Shown one piece after another: positions 1-8,688 of a stretch of 35,726 nt of DNA (position 1 is the first letter of the stretch; each line of letters opens with the position of its first letter). The notes under the pieces were generated by a model. The model had not been told where the DNA came from and ran no database searches. It was given only the letters and a program-made list of their open reading frames with translations. Origin of the DNA: Verrucomicrobiota bacterium (lineage in GTDB: Bacteria > Verrucomicrobiota > Verrucomicrobiia > JAWXBN01); assembly GCA_034440155.1 (NCBI GenBank), contig JAWXBN010000026.1, forward strand, positions 1 through 35,726, given 5' to 3'. A program made the translations under genes and the position numbers.

Positions 1-1
1 T

Positions 2-340
2 GGGTATCCTGAACGCGTGGTTAATGGTGACAATGGGGTGTTTTTCTCCACTGAGCTGAGATCACCCACCGTCAGTTTTGGCGATTTACTCGATTTTCCG
101 CAGTTACAGGACGAATTGCAATTTTTGGTATTTATAGATTATGGTCATGCAGGGATGCATTCCCCTCAGCCCGGCCAGACTGCTGAGTATGACCTGTTGG
201 GAGTAGGACCAGGCTTGAGATACCGGATTAATACCTATTTAACGGTTCGTTTCGATTACGGATTTCAGTTGCAGCGCAAAAATATTACGAATAATCCCGA
301 TTCGTCCATGGCGAACTTAGGGATTATTGCATCATATTAG
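2..340 (+). CDS. TpsB-type (FhaC/ShlB family) outer-membrane transporter, C-terminal fragment
   Basis: The reading frame is open from base 2, so the gene begins upstream of the window and only about the last 112 residues are present. The visible part has the pattern of the C-terminal beta-barrel of two-partner secretion transporters in the Omp85 superfamily: an RGY-like element (GYPERVVNGDNG), then STELRSP, a strand with FIDYGHAG, GVGPGLRYRI, and a final strand ending in an aromatic residue (ASY). Such proteins export a single large partner exoprotein across the outer membrane. The partner starts 12 bases downstream (353-8248), which is the expected TpsB-TpsA order and strongly supports the call. 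The GTG at base 17 should not be taken as a start, because family homology continues upstream of it. The POTRA domains cannot be seen here. Confidence 0.82.
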   Translation, partial: GYPERVVNGDNGVFFSTELRSPTVSFGDLLDFPQLQDELQFLVFIDYGHAGMHSPQPGQTAEYDLLGVGPGLRYRINTYLTVRFDYGFQLQRKNITNNPDSSMANLGIIASY

Positions 341-352
341 GATTGTAAAATC

Positions 353-3300
353 ATGTTGAGTAGTTTAAAAAATAAGGCTCACCAGAGCGGCATTATGAAA
401 ATGGCGAACACCATATTTTTAATTTGCTTGGGAGTATTTATTCCTGTGTTTACCCTTTTGGCCAACCCGACAGGTGAGCAAGTCGTCGGGGGAGGAGCCA
501 CTTTCGACCGTAATAACCCCAATGTCCTGAATATCACGACAGGGGACAGGGCGATTATTAACTGGCAGAGTTTCTCGATTAATCAGGGGGAAATGACGAA
601 ATTCCTCCAATCAGGTCCTGGGGCCGCAGTTCTAAATCGTGTTATTGGGGGCGATTCTTCAGCCATTATGGGAGCCTTGTCAGCCAATGGTCAGGTCTTC
701 CTGATTAATCCTAATGGAATCATTTTTGGTAACGGGGCACAAATTAATACGGCGGGGTTTCTTGCTTCCACCATGGATGTAAACAACGAAAATTTCATGG
801 CCGGTGGTGATTTGCATTTTGTCGGAGATTCAAGCGCCAAAGTCGTTAACCTAGGTAAAATCCAAGCTGACTCAGGGGATATCGTCATGCTCGCCCGGCA
901 AGTGGAAAATCATGGACAACTCAATGCTCCTAAGGGTGGCGTTTATATGGCCGCTGGTAAAGAGGTACTACTGAGTGAAAAAGGTAAAGACCGTGTTTTT
1001 GTGAAAACGGGGTATAATGGCAATTCTGTCGTGGGTGACGGGGTAGTGAATAAAGGCTCCATAAATGCCCTCCATGCAGACCTCCAAGCCCAAGGAAATA
1101 TTTATGCTTACGCGATCAATAACCAAGGCAGTATTCATGCTACGGGTGTCGTAAAAGAAGGGGGACGGGTTAAATTAACAGCGGGGGGCATCGGTAACGG
1201 AGCAGGAAATATTATCAATAGCGGATCAATTATGGCTGATAACTCCGGCGAAATCCTTGTAAAAGGTCAAAATGTGACCACTACGGATTCCTCGGTTATC
1301 CAGGCGAAAACAACTTCAACAGCGAGGAAAAGTAAAATAAAAATCGAATCAGAAGATACCACGCTAGTTTCCGGAGAAATCAACGCCTCATCTGATACGG
1401 ATAAAGGCGGGAGTATTCAGATCACAGGAGTGAAAGTGGGGGCTATGGGTTTGCGTGCTGATGCATCCGGACAAACGGGTGGCGGAGAAATTTTACTCGG
1501 TGGGGATTACCAAGGCAAAAATCCTGATGTCAAAAATGCCCAAAAAACAACAGTGACAGCGGATACCAAACTCATTGCCGATGCCAAAGGTAATGGTGAT
1601 GGGGGAAAAGTCGTCGTCTGGTCCGATGATACCACAAAGTTTTATGGTTCAATCAGTGCTAGGGGTGGTGTCGATGGAGGTAAGGGAGGTTTGGCTGAAG
1701 TTTCCGGTAAAGAAAATCTCATTTATCGTGGATCTACAGACCTTCGTGCATTTGACGGGACGGCAGGAACTTTACTCCTTGATCCGAAAAATATAACGGT
1801 TTCCGGTATTCCAGGGGCGGTGAATGCCTCCTATACAAACACAGTCAATAACCTTTTTGTGAATGATCCCACACTGGATTATACCTTCCTCGCATCGGAT
1901 ATCGTCAGTAATCTGAACCTAGCATCCATGGTGCTCCAAGCAAATAATGACATTATTATTGCCACAGATGTGATTGCGACCAATGGCGTTTTTGACCTGA
2001 CTTTGCAAGCAGGACGTTCGATATTTATCGGCCAAGCCTCCGATGCGACCATTAGGCTCGGAGGTGACTTTACTGCGATAGCTAATGATAATGATATATT
2101 TGTACAAACGGCACAACGTGATGCAGGTGTTGGTGGATTTTTTATGCTGCCCGGGTCCACGATTGATACATCCCTTAATGCGGGAGATATTTCAATTGAG
2201 GTTCGTCAAGGTGCTGGTGCTGGACAAACATCAGGAAATATCGTCTTGGCAAATCTCAATGCTGGGGCGGGGGATGTTTTAGTCACAAACTCAGGAAATA
2301 CAGCAGGAAGTAGCATTCTTATGGTAAGTAATAATGCTCAAATTGTTGGTAATTCGGTAAATTTTGGGATTAATAGTGCCGGGGCGGGAAGTAATACAAC
2401 CGGTTCTATTGGTATGTCGACTAATCCGATGATTGTTACAACAAGTACAAATGGAGTCTCTGCCTTTGGACAAGGAGGTGGTGTTCATCTGACGGCATCT
2501 CGATTTAGTGGAGCGGCTAGTACGAGTGTGAATTTATACGTAAGTAGTGTCGTAACAACTAACGGAGGAAACATAACATTAAGCGCCTTACAACCTACAA
2601 CATTACTTTACATAAATGGACCAGTCAGTAATACAGCTGGCGGAATCACTACTCTCATCGCTGATGGAATGATAGTTAATACTAATGTGGTATCAACGGA
2701 CCGTATCAACGTAATGCCTGCAAATCAGGCAAGAATGATTCTAGGATCAACAAATTTTGTTAATGGTATCCTTTCTCTTTCCACTTCAACATTAAGTAAA
2801 TTTATTACACCCACCTTACAATTGGGTAGTAGTAATGTTACGTCGATTTCGTTTCAAAGCGATATTACATTTGTCCCAACAAACGTACAAACATTGACCC
2901 TTAAGTCTGGTGGAGGAATTTCTTCAGTTGCTAATATATTGACAGTAAGTAATTTTGCATTTGAAGCAAATGGTAGTGTTAATTTTGGGAATCTTGCTCC
3001 GATAGGGCCTTTGGTGGATGCATATACAATAGCAGGCCGAGTTACGGGAGCAGCAAGTATAGCCTTTGCAAATGCAGGCACAAATCTTGTCATTGGAGAA
3101 GTCGATGGTTATAAAGGATTAAGGACTCAGAATGGATCAATCACTGTCGAACAGGGTAATGGTGTGTTAACCATTGCTCATACAGTAACGAGTCCTACTG
3201 ACTATGATATCGATGCCGGTAACTCGGCCGTAGTGTTTAGTATGGCAAATCCAACAAATGGCGTATCAAGTAATGGATTTTTCACTTTATCTTCAGGAGC

Positions 3301-6300
3301 ATTGGTTCGTGGAGGATCTGGATCAATTTCGGCAGCACAAATTCAAATTAATACTAATGCTCTTTTATCGATAGGTTCAGGAGGTACATTGACAGCTGAT
3401 CGTATGGATATTTTTGGAAGGATTGTGGCACAAAATACTGGGAGCGAGATTTTACTAAATACATTTACTAAGGGTGGATCTGTCTCCGCGATAGCGATGA
3501 ATGGACTGTTTGGATCTCTTCTCCCAATAAATAACGGTTATCCAGCAACACCAGTCGCCACGTATACAGTAACAACTGTTGATGGTAATGGTTCTGGATT
3601 ATCTTTAGGTTATATTCAAACAGAAATATCGCCTGGAAATAATTCATATGATGTATTTTTACCTGTAACTGGAAAAGGATCCGGATATACTGAAGCCCCG
3701 ACCATTACTTGGACACCTCCTCCTGGTGGTGGGATTACCATTGAAACACAAGTAGTATCTTTGACTGATGGTCGCGCTATTACTTTGGGTACAAAAGGAG
3801 CATACGTGCCAGGAGCTGCTGGGGCATTATATTTAAACCAGCAAGACGTTGATAACATAAGTGCAGGTAATGTAAGAATTGGTGATACGACTTCTGGCCA
3901 AATCAGTTTGGCAGGGGATATAACTATTAGTGCTTTCGATACATTGTCGCTTAAAACGAGAGCTGATATTATAGGGACCGGAAGAATTACGGTAAATAAT
4001 CTAGATTTATTTGCTACGAAAGGTGTTGCGTTAACCGGTGAAAATAATGTGAACAATGTCACAGGTAATCTCCGACAGAATACCTTTACATTTAATAATG
4101 CCGGTAGTTTTGCTGTCGGTGCCTCAGGCATACAAACTGCAGCAGCTCAAATCAATATTAGCCTTACAACCACTTCTGGAGATATTACCCTCAACGGTCC
4201 TGTCAGCTCAGGAGGTGGGTCAGGTAGCATATTCATCAGAGCTAATAATGGTCAATTTGCGAATACATCATCAGGAACTTTGAGTGCAGGAGGTAGCACC
4301 ATAACCATAGAGTCTGATACGATCAATATCGGTGGCCAAATCAGTGCTAATGCGGGGATTTATTTGCGTCCTAATAATCCTGCATCTACTATTTCAATCA
4401 ATGATGCAACTGCAAATTATAACCTGACAACGACTCAGTTAATGCTCCTAGATTCGACTGGAGGAGTTGAGGTTGGCAGAACAAACGGAAGTGGGGCTAT
4501 TAGTATAGGTTCTCTTGGTCCAGTCAATTTGTCATCAGAGACTTATAATTTAACAGTATATGGGGGATCTCTGACCAACCAAGGGAATTTAACAATGGGC
4601 CCAACACAGCAATTTGCAGCGTTTGTTGATTCAATAGCCATTATCTCAAACATCACAGCACAAGGAGGGATTACACTAGCTCCGCGCTCGGATGCAGTAG
4701 GCATAGCTTTGAACGATGCAACGGGAGCTTTTAGTTTAACTGCGACAGAATTGGCTCAATTAACAACCAGCTCTGTTAAAATTGGCCGTGAGTCTGGAAC
4801 GGGGCCTATCAATATTGGATCATTAGGCACGATTAACTTAACAAATGCAAATTCATCTTTCCTTCTGTTTGGCTCGGGAAGTCCTGTCTCATTTAACTTC
4901 CAGAATCCGGCTGACACTTTCGCATTAAGTCAAAATCAGAGTTTTACCATATACACGGGTGGAAGTGTGTTGAACTCTGGCCTCAATCAAACAGACATTA
5001 CGATTGGCGGGCCAAACGGTACATTAGGAATAGGTAACTTTGGGGTTCTAGTAAATTCCAGTTCCACCGTAAACCTGCGCACTTCAGTGGCGAACCTGTC
5101 TGGTGCCAGGACCACAGGTACATTAACAATAGCTAATAATACAAACTTGAATGTTCAAGGAATTGTTAATTCTTTGAATAATAATATATTCTTGAGTGCA
5201 GCAAACGGCACATTAACAAGTTCGAGTAATGGAACAATCAATGCGGGGTCAGCCAGTGTCACACTGGAAGCAGGGTCTTTGAATTTGCTTAAAACTGTGA
5301 CAGGAACGAATTCGATCACCCTACAACCCTATACAAATAATATTTCCATTGGATTGAATGATACTAATGGGGCATTCCGATTAACAGCAGGGGCATTTGG
5401 AAATCTGATCACCACCAATGTGAATATTGGCAGGGTGGACGGAATCGCCCCGATCTACATCGGTGGTCTGGGGAGCATTAACTTGGCCAGCCGTGATATG
5501 AATGTGAATCTCTTGGGTGCCTCCAGTGATGTGGTATTTAACTTTACCGGAAATAATACCCTGACGTTACGGAATAACAAAACGATGGTATTTAATACCG
5601 GTGGGAATATCAGTAATCCAGGTGGATCGACAAAGGATTTAACGATCGGTGGAGTGGGTACAGTCATTATACAGAATGCCAAAAATGTGGCTATGACCAC
5701 AGCTTTAGGGCGTTTGGGTGGTTCGACTAATACAGGTAGCTTCCAACTGGTGAATAATACCTCTGGCCAATTTGCGGTAGTCGGGGATGTGTTGATTCAG
5801 GGTTCGGGTGCCTACGGGACAAATATCATTAGTGCCGGACAAGGGGATCTCTTTATTAATAGTGATGTGACTTCTACGAATGGAACTCTGAATCTCCTTG
5901 CGCAGAACGGTGTGCAGATTACCGCCGGAGTCGATATCAATACACAAGGGGGGGGCTTGCTTGTGAATGCGGATGTAGATGGAAATGGGGCAGGCCAGTA
6001 TAATCAAGCCGCTGGAGCCGCTGTGACAACAGGCGGAGGGACCAATGAGATCATTGCCTCGGATGTGGTTATATTGGGGACAATTAATGCGGGTGCCGGT
6101 GATATTGTTTTGAGGCCATCACTCAGTAATACGACAGTCAATGTAGGTAATAATAATGGGGGTAATTTCTATGTGAATAATGCTGAACTCGCTAATATCA
6201 CCTCCACAGGTAAAGTAACAATTGGTGATCGCGCGAATACGACAAACCTGATTTCCGACGGCGCAAATGCGGGTGCGCTTAATGTCCGTTTACGATCAAA

Positions 6301-8248
6301 GGGCAATATCAACGACAATGGTGGAGCGGGACTTAATACGACGGGTTATGTGGTATTAGATGCGGGAGGTTCCATCGGATCGACTACAACATTTAATATC
6401 AATGGATCACCTAACCTAACCGTCATCAGTGAAGGTGACGGAGTGAATGTGACTAGCGGCACGACATTGACAGATTTGGCTGTAAAGACAGATGGCACCG
6501 TCACAAACCAATCAATTGTGGATGGAGGAAATATCACCTATAACGTGGGTGAAAACGCATTAACGACTACAATAACCAATGCCTCTGTGGCGGTGGGGTC
6601 ATTAAATTTTGCTTATACGAATACGGGGGGATCAATTGTTATAAGTAATATTAATACTGGGGTCTCGGGGGATTTGGCCGTGAATGCCGCCAGTAATATT
6701 ACACAAACACTCAATGGTGTTTTGGAAATAGGGGGCAATAGCCAGTTTATCGCTGCGGGTGGTAGTGATATTATTCTGGACCAAACCGGCAATGATTTTG
6801 GAGGGGGTGTTTCCTTTACAAACAATAGCCCCGGACTTTTGAATAATATCAGTATTTATGACCAAACGGGTTTGGCAATCGGGCCGCTCCAGTTAACGAG
6901 TAACTTAACCGTGGTGGCCAACGGGATCACTAACTCAGGTGCACTTGTTGTCGGAGGTTTAGCTTCATTTGATGCAGGTGCCGGTAACGACTTGAATTTG
7001 AGCGGGTTTACTAACCAAATGGCAGGCCTTTCAATCGTGAATGCCAATAATGCATCAGTCTTAAATAATGGTTCCCTGAATCTGGCCGCCTCACAAGTGA
7101 CAGGAAATCTTAATGTAACCAATTTAAATGGAACAATTACGAATACCGGGATGTTGATTGTGGGTGGGAATTCCGTTTTTGTAGCGAGTGCCGGTCAATC
7201 CGTGTATCTGGGAAGTCCGCTGAATAATTTCTTTGGGACAGTCGGGTTTACTGGTTTAGGGGGGAATTTACAGAATATCCAACTCAACAATCTAGGGGCC
7301 ATCAATCTAGCGGCATTGGCTATTAACGGGAATTTGGCAGTGAATTCTGGTGGAGCCGTGACCCAATCGGGCGCATGGCAGGGATCCACCCTTTCACTAA
7401 CGTCCGCAGGGACAATTGTCCTGACTAATTCAGCTAATAATTTTGCGGCACTTGGCACGGTCAGCAGGGGGGGGGACTTTAGTTATACTGATACAGGTGC
7501 TCTGGCCATCAATGGCAATATTAATACCGGAAATACAGCAAGTGATGTTACGATTATTAGTTTCGGAGGAGCCATCTCATTAAATGCGCAAATTGCTGCA
7601 TCTGGTATTGGTAATGATATTACACTGGTCAGTGATGTGGGATTTATTAATTCAGCCGGAGCTACTGCCTTAAGCCCGACCGCAGGAAGCCGTTATCTTG
7701 TTTATTCAGTTTCTCCGTTGGCAAATACCTTGGGAGGTCTCACCCCAGTCTTTGAGCAATATAACCTCACTTATCCGACCACCCCGGCTGATACTGTAAA
7801 TAGCGGTGTGCTTTATTCCCTCGCTTCACCTCCTCCTATCCCCCCCACACCACCGACTCCGACACCGACTCCGACTCCTAGTCCTAGTCCATCATCTTCA
7901 TCAACCGCTATTAATCCGAATGCATTATTATTATCACAATTCATACAGAATTTCGCCTTTGTTAACGAATGGTATAGTGACCGTTTGAGGCCTAAAGATA
8001 GCCGTTACCTTGCTGATTTCTTTGGGTGGGCGCAGATTTACAGCCAGTTCAATAATAACATGCTTTACAATAATGTGGCCGGTGCGGGCAAAGGAAAAGT
8101 CATGGCGGGGTTTTCATCATTTAATCTCACATCAGCTGATAGTTACGATGATATGATGGATGAGGATGTGCGTAACCGCAAAAGAGTCAGAAAAACATCT
8201 GCAACCCAGACGACACCTCCGATCTTGCCTGATAACCGTTCCTTCTAG
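353..8248 (+). CDS. TpsA-type filamentous hemagglutinin-like exoprotein (2631 aa)
   Basis: This is a very large secreted adhesin-like protein, the substrate of the upstream TpsB transporter. The N-terminus has a signal peptide (charged residues, then a hydrophobic run around residues 18-37 ending near LLANPT). It is followed by a TPS secretion domain (about residues 40-240) with the family hallmark NPNGI at residues 119-123, preceded by INWQSFSI. The rest is a long Gly/Asn/Ser/Thr-rich beta-helix-type region of N-G-x-I/L repeats. One repeat class of about 105 residues recurs at 4391-6255. A Pro/Thr/Ser linker lies at about residues 2493-2518, then a C-terminal domain of about 110 residues with aromatic and basic residues that I do not recognise. 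The ATG at 353 is preceded by AGGA; ATG at 395 is an alternative that keeps a shorter signal peptide. The role is probably adhesion or cell-surface interaction; toxin activity is not evident. The middle of the gene is more AT-rich than its ends. Confidence 0.9.
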   Translation: MLSSLKNKAHQSGIMKMANTIFLICLGVFIPVFTLLANPTGEQVVGGGATFDRNNPNVLNITTGDRAIINWQSFSINQGEMTKFLQSGPGAAVLNRVIGGDSSAIMGALSANGQVFLINPNGIIFGNGAQINTAGFLASTMDVNNENFMAGGDLHFVGDSSAKVVNLGKIQADSGDIVMLARQVENHGQLNAPKGGVYMAAGKEVLLSEKGKDRVFVKTGYNGNSVVGDGVVNKGSINALHADLQAQGNIYAYAINNQGSIHATGVVKEGGRVKLTAGGIGNGAGNIINSGSIMADNSGEILVKGQNVTTTDSSVIQAKTTSTARKSKIKIESEDTTLVSGEINASSDTDKGGSIQITGVKVGAMGLRADASGQTGGGEILLGGDYQGKNPDVKNAQKTTVTADTKLIADAKGNGDGGKVVVWSDDTTKFYGSISARGGVDGGKGGLAEVSGKENLIYRGSTDLRAFDGTAGTLLLDPKNITVSGIPGAVNASYTNTVNNLFVNDPTLDYTFLASDIVSNLNLASMVLQANNDIIIATDVIATNGVFDLTLQAGRSIFIGQASDATIRLGGDFTAIANDNDIFVQTAQRDAGVGGFFMLPGSTIDTSLNAGDISIEVRQGAGAGQTSGNIVLANLNAGAGDVLVTNSGNTAGSSILMVSNNAQIVGNSVNFGINSAGAGSNTTGSIGMSTNPMIVTTSTNGVSAFGQGGGVHLTASRFSGAASTSVNLYVSSVVTTNGGNITLSALQPTTLLYINGPVSNTAGGITTLIADGMIVNTNVVSTDRINVMPANQARMILGSTNFVNGILSLSTSTLSKFITPTLQLGSSNVTSISFQSDITFVPTNVQTLTLKSGGGISSVANILTVSNFAFEANGSVNFGNLAPIGPLVDAYTIAGRVTGAASIAFANAGTNLVIGEVDGYKGLRTQNGSITVEQGNGVLTIAHTVTSPTDYDIDAGNSAVVFSMANPTNGVSSNGFFTLSSGALVRGGSGSISAAQIQINTNALLSIGSGGTLTADRMDIFGRIVAQNTGSEILLNTFTKGGSVSAIAMNGLFGSLLPINNGYPATPVATYTVTTVDGNGSGLSLGYIQTEISPGNNSYDVFLPVTGKGSGYTEAPTITWTPPPGGGITIETQVVSLTDGRAITLGTKGAYVPGAAGALYLNQQDVDNISAGNVRIGDTTSGQISLAGDITISAFDTLSLKTRADIIGTGRITVNNLDLFATKGVALTGENNVNNVTGNLRQNTFTFNNAGSFAVGASGIQTAAAQINISLTTTSGDITLNGPVSSGGGSGSIFIRANNGQFANTSSGTLSAGGSTITIESDTINIGGQISANAGIYLRPNNPASTISINDATANYNLTTTQLMLLDSTGGVEVGRTNGSGAISIGSLGPVNLSSETYNLTVYGGSLTNQGNLTMGPTQQFAAFVDSIAIISNITAQGGITLAPRSDAVGIALNDATGAFSLTATELAQLTTSSVKIGRESGTGPINIGSLGTINLTNANSSFLLFGSGSPVSFNFQNPADTFALSQNQSFTIYTGGSVLNSGLNQTDITIGGPNGTLGIGNFGVLVNSSSTVNLRTSVANLSGARTTGTLTIANNTNLNVQGIVNSLNNNIFLSAANGTLTSSSNGTINAGSASVTLEAGSLNLLKTVTGTNSITLQPYTNNISIGLNDTNGAFRLTAGAFGNLITTNVNIGRVDGIAPIYIGGLGSINLASRDMNVNLLGASSDVVFNFTGNNTLTLRNNKTMVFNTGGNISNPGGSTKDLTIGGVGTVIIQNAKNVAMTTALGRLGGSTNTGSFQLVNNTSGQFAVVGDVLIQGSGAYGTNIISAGQGDLFINSDVTSTNGTLNLLAQNGVQITAGVDINTQGGGLLVNADVDGNGAGQYNQAAGAAVTTGGGTNEIIASDVVILGTINAGAGDIVLRPSLSNTTVNVGNNNGGNFYVNNAELANITSTGKVTIGDRANTTNLISDGANAGALNVRLRSKGNINDNGGAGLNTTGYVVLDAGGSIGSTTTFNINGSPNLTVISEGDGVNVTSGTTLTDLAVKTDGTVTNQSIVDGGNITYNVGENALTTTITNASVAVGSLNFAYTNTGGSIVISNINTGVSGDLAVNAASNITQTLNGVLEIGGNSQFIAAGGSDIILDQTGNDFGGGVSFTNNSPGLLNNISIYDQTGLAIGPLQLTSNLTVVANGITNSGALVVGGLASFDAGAGNDLNLSGFTNQMAGLSIVNANNASVLNNGSLNLAASQVTGNLNVTNLNGTITNTGMLIVGGNSVFVASAGQSVYLGSPLNNFFGTVGFTGLGGNLQNIQLNNLGAINLAALAINGNLAVNSGGAVTQSGAWQGSTLSLTSAGTIVLTNSANNFAALGTVSRGGDFSYTDTGALAINGNINTGNTASDVTIISFGGAISLNAQIAASGIGNDITLVSDVGFINSAGATALSPTAGSRYLVYSVSPLANTLGGLTPVFEQYNLTYPTTPADTVNSGVLYSLASPPPIPPTPPTPTPTPTPSPSPSSSSTAINPNALLLSQFIQNFAFVNEWYSDRLRPKDSRYLADFFGWAQIYSQFNNNMLYNNVAGAGKGKVMAGFSSFNLTSADSYDDMMDEDVRNRKRVRKTSATQTTPPILPDNRSF
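4391..6255 (+). repeat. Degenerate ~105-aa repeat modules inside the TpsA exoprotein
   Basis: At least four copies of a module are visible. Each begins with a segment like I-x-L-N-D-A/T-x-G-A-F-x-L-T and continues to I-G-R-x-x-G-x-x-P-I-x-I-G-x-L-G-x-I-N-L. They start near 4391, 4701, 5342 and 6138; the last is the most diverged (GNFYVNNAELANITS, then VTIGDR). The spacings of about 310, 641 and 796 bases fit a basic period near 315 bases, with some copies too worn to recognise. A second shared element, resembling S-S-x-G-T-L/I-x-A-G-S-x-x-V/I-T-L/I-E, precedes copies 1 and 3. This suggests internal duplication that lengthened the beta-helix stalk. Confidence 0.65.
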
Positions 8249-8366
8249 GACTTTGTTTTATTAAGTTTCCTCCAATAGAGAGACATTTTTATTATACGGG
8301 GAAGTTGTGTCGCGGGAAGAGAGGTGAAGGGATCGATTATATCTGGCATTTTTTGATCAAAAAAAA

Positions 8367-8443
8367 TGGTCGGAGCGACAGGATTCGAACCTGCGACATC
8401 CTGGTCCCAAACCAGGCGCTCTACCAAGCTGAGCTACGCTCCG
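8367..8443 (-). tRNA. tRNA-Pro (anticodon UGG), CCA encoded
   Basis: Read on the minus strand, a 7-bp acceptor stem CGGAGCG/CGCTCCG encloses a standard cloverleaf. The T arm contains GGTTCGAATCC (complement of ggattcgaacc). The anticodon stem CTGGT/ACCAG has a loop reading TTTGGGA, so the anticodon is TGG. The discriminator base is A and the 3' CCA is encoded. A T-rich stretch (complement of 8359-8366) follows directly and could end transcription. It lies 29 bases downstream of tRNA-Arg and is probably co-transcribed with it. Confidence 0.96.
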
Positions 8444-8472
8444 ACAATTAATAATCGATAAAAAAAATACTT

Positions 8473-8549
8473 TGGTGCACCCATCAGGATTTGAACCTGA
8501 AACCTTCTGATCCGTAGTCAGATGCTCTATCCAGTTGAGCTATGGGTGC
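8473..8549 (-). tRNA. tRNA-Arg (anticodon ACG), CCA encoded
   Basis: On the minus strand the acceptor stem GCACCCA pairs with TGGGTGC, followed by discriminator A and an encoded CCA. The anticodon arm is TCTGA-CTACGGA-TCAGA, giving anticodon ACG, normally modified to ICG to read CGU/CGC/CGA. The T-arm GGTTCAAATCC is present. Total length including CCA is 77 nt. It is the first of two tandem minus-strand tRNAs, upstream of tRNA-Pro. Confidence 0.96.
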
Positions 8550-8688
8550 CTTCCAGAATTGAGAAGCATGGAGAACTAAGGAAATTATTCAAGTCCGAAG
8601 ATAAAAAATATCGCAAAAAACTTTATAGTCAGGCAATATTCTTTTTTCACGAGAAAACAGGTTTGATATTGAATACGGGTTTTTTAAA

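Noticed and set aside
3616-4131. 171-residue minus-strand frame inside tpsA
   Set aside because: It is antisense to a repetitive exoprotein; the open frame follows from the sense-strand composition and has no own start signal or family pattern.
8245-8427. Minus-strand open frame containing MVERLVWDQDVAGSNPVAP
   Set aside because: It is the translation of the tRNA-Pro gene, a well-known artefact, not a protein.
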